In this document: positions 26,575 through 38,616 of the stretch, in pieces
How positions within the stretch are numbered: position 1 is the first letter of the stretch
How the letters are laid out: each line of letters opens with the position of its first letter
Assembly (NCBI RefSeq): GCF_017654505.1
Contig: NC_054569.1
Location: 5,198,006-5,262,005 of the forward strand
Length of the DNA: 64,000 nucleotides
Reading direction: 5' to 3'
From: Polyodon spathula
Taxonomy: Eukaryota > Chordata > Actinopteri > Acipenseriformes > Polyodontidae
Position numbers and translations under genes: made by a program
Notes under the pieces: model-generated
Seen by the model: the letters and a program-made list of their open reading frames with translations, nothing else
What the model was told of the DNA's origin: nothing
Database searches by the model: none

Positions 26575-26837
26575 CTCTATACAACTCGTTTTTTTGTCTT
26601 GAAGACCAAAAACATTAACATTTCATACTAGTAGATGAACTTCACAGAGTTACACACAAAATAAAAAATACATTACATATTTTATAATTAGGAATCACAA
26701 TTTCAAAACGTTAACACACGCTCATGGGTATTGAAAACATAATTAGGTAACAAAATGTAACTTAGCTGGGAGTTATACAGTGTGTCTGAGGCCCTTGGAA
26801 ACATTAGTGGAACAACGTCACATCTTTCCTTTAGAGA

Positions 26838-27446
26838 GGTTTGAACAAGCTGGCTTTATTGGTGACGTCAGAGCAGAAGGAACACACAGCACTGCGAGGT
26901 GAAAGGGGGGATGAAACACGCTGTTGCGCGTATTTAATGAACATACAGAAAATAAAAAGTTGAACAAAACACAAACACTATTACAAAATAAACGGCACGT
27001 GGGCCAAAACAAATAGACAGACAGACGGTGTACGAACAGAACACAGGTACCGTGCTGGCACTTCCAGCACGCAACAGCAATTGTAATCCTAATAAATCTC
27101 TCTCTCACCTGTTCTCCACCGAACACACAACCCCGAGTGAGTGCAAACATGCAGCTTTTATGCAGCTGTAATGAGACTCGATTGCTAATCAATCATTCAA
27201 TTGGAGTCTCGGTACAACTGCACGTGAATTAATAAAGTGCAATTCCCCATGCTCACATATTATTACATTTTACCTGCACGTGAAGTGCTGTGCAATCCTC
27301 GTGCCTAAATACAAATATATATTTTAAACACTCATGTTCATAACCCATATTATATCCCGTGTAACAATGACTGTACACCAACATTAACACACAACACGCA
27401 ACATACAACACAGAAATACACACAGGGGCGGGGCAACATTGACACA
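26838..27446 (-). mobile_element. solo LTR, family copy 1
   Basis: On the minus strand it starts TGTGTCAATGTTGCCCCGCC and contains GCATAAAAGCTGCATG (TATA-like promoter) and ATTAAA (poly(A) signal). It ends near a TGACGTCA-type segment, with a degraded 3' border. Related copies are at 35020, 45625, 47639, 48333 and 60372. No internal retrotransposon region adjoins. Confidence 0.75.
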
Positions 27447-27449
27447 AGA

Positions 27450-28095
27450 GGCCAAACCAACATTTCCTTCAGACCTTTCCTCAGCTGTTTAACTTGTCTG
27501 GTTGTTCTTTCAATAACCTTCCGCAATTAAAAAAAAAAAAAAATCAATTTCATTTGTTTAAAATGACAAAATAAAACAGTAAGCAAACAATTGAAAAGCA
27601 AGGTAACTGTAGGTATGGTAATAATGTTTTACGTTTATTACAAAACTAGCACCACAAATTGTAAACCTAAGCTGGATATGAACAAAACAAAAACTAATCA
27701 CAGCATGAAGGAGGAGTTTGTCCATCAGCCAATGTCGCTTTCCTTTTGTCACCCCTGGAAGATCCCAGCTTCCTGCCGGTTGCAATATTATACTTTTGTC
27801 TTCTTCACTTAGATCTGTTTTAGCTTCCAGCTAGAAAACAAAACACAAACACAAACAAAACCGTTATAAACACAAACACCTTCACTAATCACCTGTGTTA
27901 TGGAAAACATACCATCTTACCACAAATTCAAACTAAGGAACTCTTATTAATAAGAACATATGCATTCACAAATACCTCATCTTATTTACACAACACATTC
28001 CAGAGAAAGAAGAAATGTGGCTTCAGACTGAAAAGCAATAGCACACAAAAACGTTTTTTTTAATTGAAAAAAGAAAGCAAAATGAAAGTATTATT
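27450..28095. other. no gene seen
   Basis: A/T-rich, nothing recognised. Confidence 0.5.
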
Positions 28096-28107
28096 TCGAT
28101 AGGCAGA

Positions 28108-28285
28108 AGTGTGGGCTAGTGGTCAGGGCTCTGGACTCTGAGGGTTGTGGGTTCAGATCCTGGGTGTGGAACTGCTGCTGAACCCTTCACTCAGATTGCT
28201 CCAGTAAAACGCCCAGCTGCATAAATGGGTACAAATGTAAGTCACTTTGGATATAAGTGTCAGCCAAATAAATGAATAGTAAATA
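28108..28285 (+). mobile_element. tRNA-derived SINE (V-SINE-like tail)
   Basis: The head has a B-box GGTTCAGATCC at 28150-28160 and an A-box-like GCTAGTGGTCAGG upstream. The tail GTAAGTCACTTTGGATATAA then GTGTCAGCCAAATAAATG matches the conserved fish V-SINE 3' end. Confidence 0.8.
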
Positions 28286-29110
28286 AAACAATGTATGATT
28301 ACTGAACATTTAGCAAGCAGTTTTATTAAGACCTGAAATTAAAGAAATACAAGGTTACTTACTATGTTGATAGTTTCCCGAACATCGATATCAGGACAGT
28401 CCTGAATCTCCAAATGTTCATTTCTGGTGCACCTCCCAGCAAGACAAGGACTATTGCAGGACTCAACCCAGCTAAGCACGGACCACCATGTAAGAATGAA
28501 CAGCCAATCATTCACCAGCTACTTGAAATATATCCCTTTCTAGGAGGAACTGTGACGAGGAGGGAATTAAATGGTCAGGTTCTCCTTCAAACAGCAAAGC
28601 TTTTTCAGCGATTCCTGAGGAGGGGAGAAAAAAAAAAAAAAACACATCTGATACTTGGCAAAATGAAACCCATTTAAAAAAATATAAAGTGTGAGAATGA
28701 CAAAACATGCCCTGCTCTCTGAGGCTGCGCTGCCTACACGTTATTTCCACGGTTATTTGCACCGCGCACCCAGGACTCGAGTCACAGAAGCCTGCAGACC
28801 GGTCACTTTGCTTTGAACAGGACCGGCTTCTGCTCTGTTTATAATGGCAGAAAAAAAAAAAAAAACTAAAAAGAAAATCTGAAGATGATTATCAAAACAC
28901 CTCACCGGACTGGGAGAGTAAAGGATTTTTTAGTTGAACGCAATGGAAAAAACTCTTGTGCCAGAAATAACTGAATGTGTGAATGCAAGAAATTTAACGG
29001 TAAATCACAGCATTCACGAGATTATATATACATATATTCTGATTTCAGAAGAGCATCACAAAAAACAGGTATAGCTACAAAAAAAAATGTACACTAAACA
29101 TATTTGTCGC

Positions 29111-29668
29111 ACAGGTCGGTTGTCACGGGTCGGTTGTCACGGGTCGGTTGTCACGGTCACGGTTGTCGCGGGTCGGTTGTCACGGGGTTGTCGGTTGTCA
29201 CACGGTCGGTTGTCACGGGTCGGTTGTTGTCACGGGTCGGTTGTCACGGGTCGGTTGTCACGGGTCGGTTGTCACGGGTCGGTTGTCACGGGTCGGTTGT
29301 CACGGGTCGGTTGTCACGGGTCGGTTGTCACGGGTCGGTTGTCACGGGTCGGTTGTCACGGGTCGGTTGTCACGGGTCGGTTGTCGCACGGGTCGGTTGT
29401 CACGGGTCGGTTGTCACGCGGTTGTCACGGGTCGGTTGTCACGGGTCGGTTGTCACGGGTCGGTTGTCACGGGTCGGTTGTCACACGGTCGGTTGTCACG
29501 GGTCGGTTGTCACGGGTCGGTTGTCACGGGTCGGTTGTCACGGGTCGGTTGTCACGGGTCGGTTGTCACGGGTCGGTTGTCACGGGTCGGTTGTCACGGG
29601 TCGGTTGTCACACGGGTCGGTTGTCACGGGTCGGTTGTACGGGTCGGTTGTCACGGGTCGGTTGTGCA
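29111..29668. repeat. 14-bp minisatellite, about 39 copies
   Basis: Unit GTCACGGGTCGGTT, highly homogeneous, CpG-rich in an A/T-rich setting. A few single units (GTTGTCAC, CACGGGTC) recur just outside the array. Confidence 0.97.
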
Positions 29669-30178
29669 CGCAGGCAGGTGATTCTAACACTGAAATGTGT
29701 CACGGGTCTATTGTCAACCAGTTGTAATTTGAGGTCAGTTCCATCTAACATAAAGGTTTGTCGCACATTTTTTTATTTTTTTTTCATACCCAAAGTAAGA
29801 AATACATATCTTGTTGTTTATGTTCTAACTCTTAGTAGTACTGGAGTTTGTTTGAACTGGTGGCCATGTTAAATAGAACCTGATACTGGCTATCTTTTGG
29901 TGTAAAAACAAAACCAGTAGGTTCTCCCAGCAGTCCTGACAGAATTCAATTATCATGTTAAGTCTGGCTGGGGCAGGTTGTCTCATAGTTTTGGGGGTTG
30001 GTTGTCACATGCAAATCCTATAGGAAGAATACTTATATTTTTTCTTTCTACTTTTTTACACCACAATGTGGGATCTGTCGCCATATAATGCTTATTTAAA
30101 TGATTTCCTGTTTGTCCTCTGGTTCTGTGGAGGCTGTGGTATTATTTTGTAGCATGGGCTGTGGTATTATTTTGTAGC

Positions 30179-30319
<141 letters not shown>

Positions 30320-30387
30320 CTATATTTTATATGTTCACATACAAAGTAAAAATGCAACTTTTTCTGTTATTGTGCACAGTAGAAACT

Positions 30388-30394
<7 letters not shown>

Positions 30395-30432
<38 letters not shown>
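30395..30432. repeat. poly(A) run of 38
   Basis: Possibly the tail of a degraded retroposon; no body identified. Confidence 0.85.
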
Positions 30433-30434
<2 letters not shown>

Positions 30435-31249
30435 ATTGTCTACTGTAAAAGCAAGAACACACGCTGTGACAACCAACCCCAGTGTGGGGCAGGGAGTCAC
30501 GGGTGACCGGCACGTTTTAAACCGTCTATATATCATATTTGAAATAAAGTTATGCTGAAATAAAAACATCAATTTGTAGGTGAAGAGTTATTCTTCAATA
30601 TAACGAGGAGCAGAACCTCGCAGCGTGGCACCAGACTGAGGAACACAATGAAGAGTACAGAGTGACAACCAGCCCCCGTCTCCCCTATCCTGTGTGTTGC
30701 AGAATTAACCATTAATCTCATTTAAGATGTTATGCAACCGGCCAAATGTGTGGTTTTTTTTTTTTGTTATTATTAAGTATACATTTTTATCGTAATAAAA
30801 AGCCACCAGTTGCAAAAAAGCGAAGCGCTAGCGCTGTATTTAAAGAACAGGGAGCAGCAATGCGTGATTTCTTCGTGTTTGGGGTTGTTAAATCAGCTTC
30901 CAGCATTATTCAGACATTTAAAAGACAGTATTCCGGTCAAATCAATAGTTTGTTATTAATTGCTCGTCATCCATTATAGCCAAAGGATTTTCTCTCTGCA
31001 AATCCTTCCGATAAGTGTGCCTCTGTCCTCTTCAATTTCCAAAAATGCTGCCATATCGTTTTTTCGGTTTAAGGGGTCTCAAGGAAATTTAGGTATTTTC
31101 ACTTTGTTATCCCCTAAAGTCGTTTTGTGCAATGGTTAACTAACTTAAGGGAAATACGGAAATACAAATATTACTTAAGCAGAACATTTGGGGAAACTAA
31201 GGGGGGAATTTCACTTTAGGTGTTATGCAACCTGGCACTTGCCTTTATG

Positions 31250-32130
31250 TCGCAGTTCAAATCTTCAAATCTGCAGCGTTATTTCATACAAACCATGCCC
31301 GCATTGACAAAGAATTACCAAAAGACTCTGAACTTCTGTCTTTAAAAGTTAATGCTTTAACCGCCCCGACAGTCATGCGTTATATGTGCTAATTTCCATT
31401 TAAATGTGGCGTTTCTGCTATTGCAAATGTTAGATATTATGTTCATGAATACATCTTTTGAGTTTTATCTGATATTTTTATCAGCTCATGTCGGAGCTGA
31501 AAAAAATGACTGTTGTCGGTAAAAAGCAAAAGGATAAACAGACGCAAATGTTGACCAAATTTGCCAAACAATCTCAGCCAGCGACGCTAGCCTAGTCTAA
31601 CAAGTGGCCTGGAACTTTGCCCGTGCAAAAAAACCCTACTCTGACGGGGAGTTTGTGAAAACTTGCCTTAGGGATGTTATTGCTGTCCTATGTCCCAACA
31701 ACAATCAACTGCAAAAGCAAATTTCACATCACACGGTAGACCGCATCCATCTCAGACCTGAACAGTGACATTGAACTACAGCTGCATTCAGAACAAAGTG
31801 CGTTGCAAAGAATGCCAAAAGCACGCAGAGTACAGATCCTGCCTGTATGCGGTATAAGAAAATACATGATAGTTAGCTACTCACCCAAATAAGAAACAAA
31901 AACAAAACTATGCTTTTATAAATAGTGAAAATGTATTTGTTTGGATATCAGTATTACGTATGTACTGGAAAAGGTCAGCTTCATTTAATAGTGTGTGTGA
32001 TAGTAATTGTAATAAAACAATATCAGTGAAATGCTAAATTAATCCCTTTGTAAAGTTTGTGGCTCTGTGTCACTGTACATTTTATTTCCTTGGCTCTTGG
32101 TCTGTGAAGGTTGGACACCCCTGATATATG
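31250..32130 (+). pseudogene. decayed hAT transposase fragment (GTF2IRD2/ZBED5-like group)
   Basis: Broken plus-strand readings recall the hAT group that gave rise to GTF2IRD2 and ZBED5. A BED-finger-like end appears at about 31280-31370 (HTNHARIDKELPKDSELLSL). Linker sequence follows at about 31490 (KDKQTQMLTKFAKQSQPA). The characteristic ARAKKPYSDGEFVKTCLRDV and AVLCPNNNQLQKQISHHTVD lie at about 31600-31745. Stops and frame changes separate them. A terminal-like GGTTGGACACCCCTGA lies at about 32110. Not functional. Confidence 0.6.
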
Positions 32131-32139
32131 CAAACAAAC

Positions 32140-32995
32140 TTAAAAAAAAAGCTTATTTTTTATTACGTAAAAATCAAACTTAACTACCTTCCATTCCACT
32201 TGGGACTTTTTATAGAAGGACAAAATTGTCCTCTCTCTACTCTCAGTACTTTCTCTCAAATCCATTCTTAGGTTTGCTAGTCTCCTGCTGCTTCATCACA
32301 GCCTCTGAAAACAAATCAACTGCCACAGCAGGGTTTGCCACGATTTTCAATTCTGAAAAATACAAAAAAAAAAAAATAGAAAAGGTGAACTTATTTCACT
32401 GAACACATAAAAAAGTCATTAAAATAATGCAATTCACAAACCATCCTCAGCCTCTCTGTCATCAACAACAGAGACTTCTGTGTCTACTCCGGCATCCCTA
32501 TTGCTGTCTATGGCATCTCTCAGTCTATCCGAATACACTCCTGGGAGATTTATTGTATTTGGGACTATTTACCTATTTATACCGTTTTACTGTTTACTGT
32601 TTAACTTGAAGCTGAAAGTAAATGTGTAGCTGAACTCTGTTGTGGTTTGATTTGGTTTTTGGCTGTTCTTTTTTCCCCCGTTCCTTGTATTTTGTGTGCT
32701 TACAGAAAGACGTGCTTGTTGTTAATTAGAAAGCTATTGAGCATATTAAAAGACAAGTACAACCACATAGCTTTCCACCTTGCCTCATGAAAAAGCATAT
32801 TTTCTATTTATTTGTTATACTTATGGGTTAATATTTTTTTTCATATTACCAGATACGGACGCTGGGGTTGCACCAGTGAAAAGCTGCCACACCCCCTGCA
32901 TACTTTCAAAATGTTCAGCCACTGCTAATTTCAAATTGCAATCGTTGTAATTTGAAATTAGCAGGAGGGTGAAAATTTAAATTTGATCTAGGCCA
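32140..32995. other. no gene seen
   Basis: A/T-rich stretch; nothing I can name. Confidence 0.5.
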
Positions 32996-32999
32996 ATGG

Positions 33000-33400
33000 T
33001 TCTCAACCCCATTCCCACTGTGTTTTCTGGTTGTCAGTGGTTCTCAACCCCATTCCCACTGTGTCTTCTGGTTGTCAGTGGTTCTCAACCCCATTCCCAC
33101 TGTGTCTTCTGGTTGTCAGTGGTTCTCAACCCCATTCCCACTGTGTCTTCTGGTTGTCAGTGGTTCTCAACCCCATTCCCACTGTGTCTGGTTGTCAGTG
33201 GTTCTCAACCCCATTCCCACTGTGTTTTCTGGTTGTCAGTGGTTCTCAACCCCATTCCCACTGTGTCTTCTGGTTGTCAGTGGTTCTCAACCCCATTCCC
33301 ACTGTGTCTTCTGGTTGTCAGTGGTTCTCAACCCCATTCCCACTGTGTCTTCTGGTTGTCAGTGGTTCTCAACCCCATTCCCACTGTGTCTTCTGGTTGT
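33000..33400. repeat. 41-bp minisatellite, about 10 copies
   Basis: Unit GTGGTTCTCAACCCCATTCC plus CACTGTGTCTTCTGGTTGTCA; open in three forward frames by chance. Confidence 0.96.
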
Positions 33401-33555
33401 CATTCCAGCTGAGCTCTCAGTTACTTAAACACACACTTGACTTAATTAATAACGTGATCAATTAAATATTTTAGTAGTTCTTCACTCCGAAACATTTCTA
33501 GATGAGTCAGTTGATGAAAATTCGTTTTTTTATCTGCCATTTGAAAATCCAGCTA

Positions 33556-34621
33556 CAGTGGCTCTCAAAAGTATTTACCCCCCCTTGAACTTTTCCACAT
33601 TTTATTGTCATGGAATCAAAACTGATTTAATTAGGAGTTTTTGCCACTGATCAACACAAAAAAAGTCCATAGTGTCAAAGTGAAAAATAAAATCTACAAA
33701 TTGTTCTAAATTAATTACAAATACAAAACAGAAAATAATTGGATTGCATGAGTATTCACCCCCTTTGCTGTGACACACCTAAATAAGCTCTGGTGCGACC
33801 AATTGTCTTTAGAAGTCCCATAATTAGTTGAATGGAGTCCAGCTGTGTGCACTTAAGGTGTTTCAGATGATTTCAGGTTAAATACACCTGTCTCTGGGAG
33901 GTCCCACAGTTGGTTAGTACATTTCCTAACAAAAACTACATTATGAAGATGAAGGAACATTCAAAGCAAATCCGGAATAAGGTTCTTCAAAAGCACCAAT
34001 CAGGGGTAGGATATAAGAACATTTCCAAGGCATTGAATATCCCCCGGAGCACAGTAAAGTCCATTATTAAGAAATGGAGAGAATATGGCACAACTGTGAA
34101 TCTGTCTAGAACAGGCCGTCCTCAAAAACTGAGTATCGGGGCGGGAAGGGCACTAGTCAGGGAGGCCACCAAGAGGCCTATGGTAACTTTAAAGGAGTTA
34201 GTCTTCCACGGCTGAGCGGGAGACACTGTGCATACGGCAACAATAGCCCGGGAAAATTGCTGTTCACCAAAGATCTCCATCCAACTTGACGAAGCTTGAA
34301 CAATTTTGCAAAGAAGAATGGGCAAAAATTGCAGTGCCAGATGTGCAAAGCTGGTAGAGACTTATCCAAACAGACTCATGGCTGTAATTGCTGCCAAAGG
34401 TGCCTCTACCAAATATTGACTCAAGGGGGTGAATACTTATGCAATCAATTATTTTCTGTTTTGTATTTGTAATTCATTTAGAACAATTTGTAGATTTTAT
34501 TTTCACTTTGACATTATGGACTTTTTTTGTGTTGATCAGTGGCAAAAACTCCTAATTAAATCCATTTTGATTCCATGTTGTAACACAATAAAATGTGGAA
34601 AAGTCCAAGGGGGGTGAATAC
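33556..34621 (+). mobile_element. internally deleted Tc1-like transposon with long inverted repeats
   Basis: Left end TA|CAGTGGCTCTCAAAAG. About 200 bp of inverted repeat recur at 34425-34621, but the outermost right bases are missing and DIRS sequence abuts. Inside, an open frame at about 33943-34215 encodes the N-terminal paired-like DNA-binding part (SGVGYKNISKALNIPRSTVK). It then jumps to the C-terminal end of a Tc1 transposase without the DDE core. Non-autonomous. Confidence 0.85.
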
Positions 34622-34639
34622 CTCCTGAGGGTGGAGCCG

Positions 34640-35000
34640 CCACTCCGAGGGGTTCGGGCCCTCCCTCGAGAGGAGGTCCGCCGTTCGATTCTCCACACCT
34701 GGAACATGTGTCGCCCGAAGGGACAGCAAGTTTTGTTGGGCCCAAATCAGCAGCCTGAAGGCTAGGCGATGCAACCCCATGGACCGAAGGCCACCCTGGT
34801 GGTTGACATACACCACCACTGATGTATTGTCTGTGCGGATCAGCACATGTCTGTTCTGCACCACGGGTAGGAAGTACTGGAGGGCAAGGAGCATTGCCTG
34901 CAGCTCCAACATGTTGATATGCAGGGACATCCTGCAGCCCAACCAGGGTCCGCTGACTCCTCTGCCTTCACAGACCGTGGAGGCGTCCGTTGTCACTACC
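34640..35000 (-). pseudogene. RNase H fragment of a DIRS-type retroelement
   Basis: The minus strand reads VTTDAS, SLHINMLELQAMLLALQYF, HVLIRTDNTSVVVYVNHQGG, then THVPGVENRTADLLSREG, the RNase H signature of DIRS elements. It is wedged between the Tc1 element and a solo LTR; no reverse transcriptase or recombinase remains here. Confidence 0.75.
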
Positions 35001-35019
35001 CTGCGAGTGTAAACCGCCC

Positions 35020-35609
35020 CGTGGCAATGTTGCCCCACCTCTGTGTATTTCTATGTTGTATGTTGTGTGTTAATGTTGGTGTATAGTCGTTAATACACTG
35101 GATGTAATATGGGTTACGCACAAGGATTTGTATTTAGGCACGAGGATTGCACAGCACTTCACGTGCAGGTAAAATGGAGTAATATGTGAGCACGGAGAAT
35201 TGCACTTCATTAATTCACGTGCAGTTGTACCAAGACTCCAATTGAATGATTGATTAGCAGTCGAGTCTCGGTACAGCTGCATAAAAGCAGCATGTTTTCA
35301 CTCACTCGGGGTTGTGTGTTCGGTGAGTGGGGAACGGGATTGGAGACGGAGGTAACAGTAATAGTTCGAATAATACCAGCTCACCGTGTTTGTCCGTGTA
35401 GTCTGTTTTGTTTGTCTCTTTGTTTTGGCTACGAGCGCTGTGTCTTGTGTTTTGTTTGTCTTGCAACCTTTTATTTTCTGCTCTGTTTAATTATTAAAGG
35501 CTGAGCGCAAACAAGCGCTCAGCTTCACCAAACTTCACCTGTCTCTGTCTCTTCTGTGTTGGTTCCTGGTTATGGTCTGACGTCACCCACTACAGCCGTC
35601 TTTGTGACA
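35020..35609 (+). mobile_element. solo LTR, family copy 2
   Basis: Starts GTGGCAATGTTGCCCC and ends GCCGTCTTTGTGACA. It holds a TATA-like GCATAAAAGCAGCATG at about 35279 and ATTAAAGG at 35494. A perfect 9-bp stem GCTGAGCGC/GCGCTCAGC at 35500-35523 directly follows. The TG...CA borders and order of signals fit an LTR. Confidence 0.78.
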
Positions 35610-35639
35610 CTGACTGATTATTATTAGAGAAAAGTTGGA

Positions 35640-36720
35640 AATGTGTACCTTGCTAAATACAAGGAAGAATTCATGCAAAGTGTCAGCAGTCTTAGAAGAA
35701 GAAGCCATTCAAATCCATAAAGGACTGAAAAAAAACTAAACAGCACATTCACAATCAGCACGGCCAAAAGAACAGAGTTAGGAAACGGCTTGAAAGCTGC
35801 AGCAAAACAAACAGCTAAACCAAAAACTTGAACAGATGTGGCAACAGGTGGACTCTGAACTGCAGTTGAAAAGATTAGAGAAACGGGATATTGCGTTAGA
35901 CATATCTAATAAACTGACACAGAGCTTCAGAAGCCAAGGCAGTTCCGATAATCCAATGTTACAAACTGCCCCGGATTTGACTCAATATGGTAAAAGGTCT
36001 TTTACCTTAGTGACAAACATTTTGATCTTAAGTGGTACCAGGGAATCAAATATTGTCTTTGAAAGCTGATTACAGAGAAGAGCAAATCAGTTGGCAACAC
36101 ATATATAGCATGCTGCTGTGAGTTTATCACCAAGAATAAAGCAAATGGAGCAGAACACCATGAAACCTATTCAAGAAAGCTGCTACACATTGTGGATGAG
36201 TGGGAGCAAGAATATAAGGGTCTAAAAACCAAGTCTATGTTCGCTCAGGAGCTAAAGCGGTTGTGTCTGGAGAAGTTCAAATGTCAGAACTGGTCTACTT
36301 TTACAGACCTTAAACCAAGAGAAAGATCAGTGCCAAAAGAAAGAGAAAGATCAGAGTCAAAAGAAAGAGAAGAAATGAGAGGATGTCTCCCTGACGCCTG
36401 CTGTCAAGCAGTATGCAAACAGGGGTCTGGAATAGAAATCGAAGATGACATTTTAACAGGAGCACAAGCTTTACAGTATATTGTAGCTCTGGGGCATTTT
36501 TCCAGTTTTCAATTTTAAAGCAGCTGCTGACTGAAGAAAATGTTAAGAACTATTTGAAGAGCATGAATGAGTATAAAGAGTCAGGAATGGCTTTTTCAGT
36601 GCATTGTAGAACATTTTGTAAAAGATGCCAAGCTAGGGCATTTAGAAAAGAAATGTCTTGACACAATATCAAAGAGAATCAAAGAAGCCTTCTGAACATC
36701 TTGAAATAAAAAAAAATCCT
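35640..36720 (+). other. unclassified, possible decayed coding remnant
   Basis: Two plus-strand open frames (35836-36069 and 36192-36518) have Glu/Lys-rich text such as WEQEYKGLKTKSMFAQELKR. I recognise no family. Could be a dead mobile element. Confidence 0.3.
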
Positions 36721-36724
36721 GTCT

Positions 36725-37025
36725 GAGTTCATCCAGATCTTCTGCAATCCTTTGGATAAAGACATTGTGATTTCTGAGTTCATCCAGATCTTCTGCAGCG
36801 CTTTGGATAAAGACATTGTGATTTCTGAGTTCATCCAGATCTTCTGCAGCGCTTTGGATAAAGACATTGTGATTTCTGAGTTTATCCAGATCTTCTGCAG
36901 CGCTTTGGATAAAGACATTGTGATTTCTGAGTTCATCCAGATCTTCTGCAGTGCTTTGGATAAAGACATTGTGATTTCTGAGTTCATCCAGATCTTCTGC
37001 AGCGCTTTGGATAAGACATTGTGAT
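36725..37025. repeat. 51-bp repeat, about 6 copies
   Basis: Unit CTGAGTTCATCCAGATCTTC, TGCAGCGCTTTGGATAAAGA, CATTGTGATTT. The period is 17 codons, so both strands stay open. Confidence 0.95.
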
Positions 37026-37829
37026 TCCCAGGGTCACTTTGGGAGCCATTCTGTTTCAGAACAATGCCAACAACGAGGAGTTTTCCAGCATGAATTTTAT
37101 TGAGGATTTGAAGCAGATGCCGAGTGATGAATTTTCTGAAGAGTGTTACATCAAACAGACACTCTGATCTGCCCTGTAAACCACAGAATGAATTGGTTGA
37201 GTGTTTGGTTGTAGAAGGATAGCTATGGCCGGAGGGGTGGACCACAAAGAGCACTTTGCTTCAGCGGATTGACCAATTGGGTTGCTAGATATACATTTGA
37301 GAATTCAAGGAAACTAATCGAATGTAAATAGTAGGAGTACATTCTGGAGCAAAGATACACATTGGTATTTCTATCCATATAACAATATCAAACATTTTAT
37401 CCTGACTGTAAAATTCACCCGATGCAAACATTGAAGCCTCTGACTACTGGAAGTATGTCCTGCCACATTTAATGAACAGTTTGCCGAGAACTGCAATGCA
37501 AATCAAGCTGATATCCCAAGAGAATGGAAACGTATCACAAAAGAGAAAGCACTGAAAAGCTTACAGGAGACGGTTTTCATGAAATGAGATGCAGTGCCCC
37601 ACAGTCTTGTCCAGGTGAAGAATAAAATAATTAGTTTGAAGGGATTTGCTCCTACTCTGTATTACTGTATGACATTATAATAACATGCAATTGCACCTTT
37701 AAAGATGTTTCTGTTCAAACATGCTGCTTGTTAGATCAGTTTGAAATACACTGTTTATTATCATTATAAACAATGCTGGCTGGATGAGACAGCATGGGTA
37801 TGAATGAGTTTCATCAACTCAGAAATGAA

Positions 37830-37965
37830 TCTGTACCAGCTGATCATGTGTTTAATATATTGTAATGGTTTATACTGGATCAGCTGAGCATGTGTTCAAT
37901 GTATTGTAATGGTTTATACTGGATCAGCTGAGCATGTGTTTAATATATTGTAATGGTTTTATATA
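37830..37965. repeat. short repeat, about 3 copies
   Basis: Unit of about 53 bp beginning GATCAGCTGAGCATGTGTTT, in otherwise featureless DNA (37030-38270). Confidence 0.85.
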
Positions 37966-38276
37966 TTTTACAGTTTAATGGATTCTGTATTTTAATGGGG
38001 TGCATTCTTGGATTTTTTCCTGATCAGTCTATGGGAGGAAGTCCAAAGAGGATGGGGTTTAGAATGTAGTTACCATGATGCTAATGTCTGTCAGACAACC
38101 ACGTAATGTCTGAAATATTGCAAAACAAAACAAGAATCCCAATGCCTGTTCTGATCTATCTGTTCGTTAACCATTGCATGAATGTAAAGAGGCGCCCCAT
38201 ATATCTACTGAACTGACCCCTATACCAGTTTCTGATCCTAGATTAAGTGCTCTACTGTATTCCCAAAGCATCAATC

Positions 38277-38350
38277 AATCAACCAATCAATCTTTATTTT
38301 ATATAGCGTCTTTCATAGTGGAACACCATCACAAAGCGCTTTACAAGATA
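38277..38350 (-). repeat. SINE/LINE 3'-tail fragment with (ATTG)n end
   Basis: Reverse orientation: TTGTAAAGCGCTTTGTGATG, GAAAGACGCTATATAAAATA, then GATTGATTGGTTGATTGATT. Confidence 0.7.
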
Positions 38351-38558
38351 ACAAGAAAATCTGTAATACCTCAAAATACAGAGAAATGCATAACACATGA
38401 TATACAGTTATAAACCAAACCCCAAAAAATCATAATATATTAAATACAGTGGAAAGTGCAGAATACATGAAACAGTACAATACAGAGGAAAGTGTATTGG
38501 TTTGTGCGATCGCTCTGTGTGGCAATATCTGGGTAAATAAAGTGTAAAAGATGAAGTC

Positions 38559-38616
38559 TCAGCTGAGCTGTATATTCTCTATCTGTGCCGTCAGCTTCTC
38601 TGCAACAGGGTCACAC
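38559..38616 (-). CDS. MHC class I last coding exon with stop
   Basis: TTGTTCCAG|GTGTGA opens in phase 2 and reads (R)[18 protein letters not shown] then TGA at 38561-38559. AT-rich presumed 3' untranslated sequence follows. Confidence 0.7.

Noticed and set aside
26818..27192. Frames beginning [13 protein letters not shown] at 26818-27192, 35250-35504 and 45748-45981 as a gene family
   Set aside because: All lie inside copies of one LTR, over its promoter region; the shared text reflects LTR copies.
29087..29872. GRLSRVGCHGSVVT-type frame as a protein
   Set aside because: Three forward frames are all open across a 14-bp repeat, which cycles through the frames; no gene structure.
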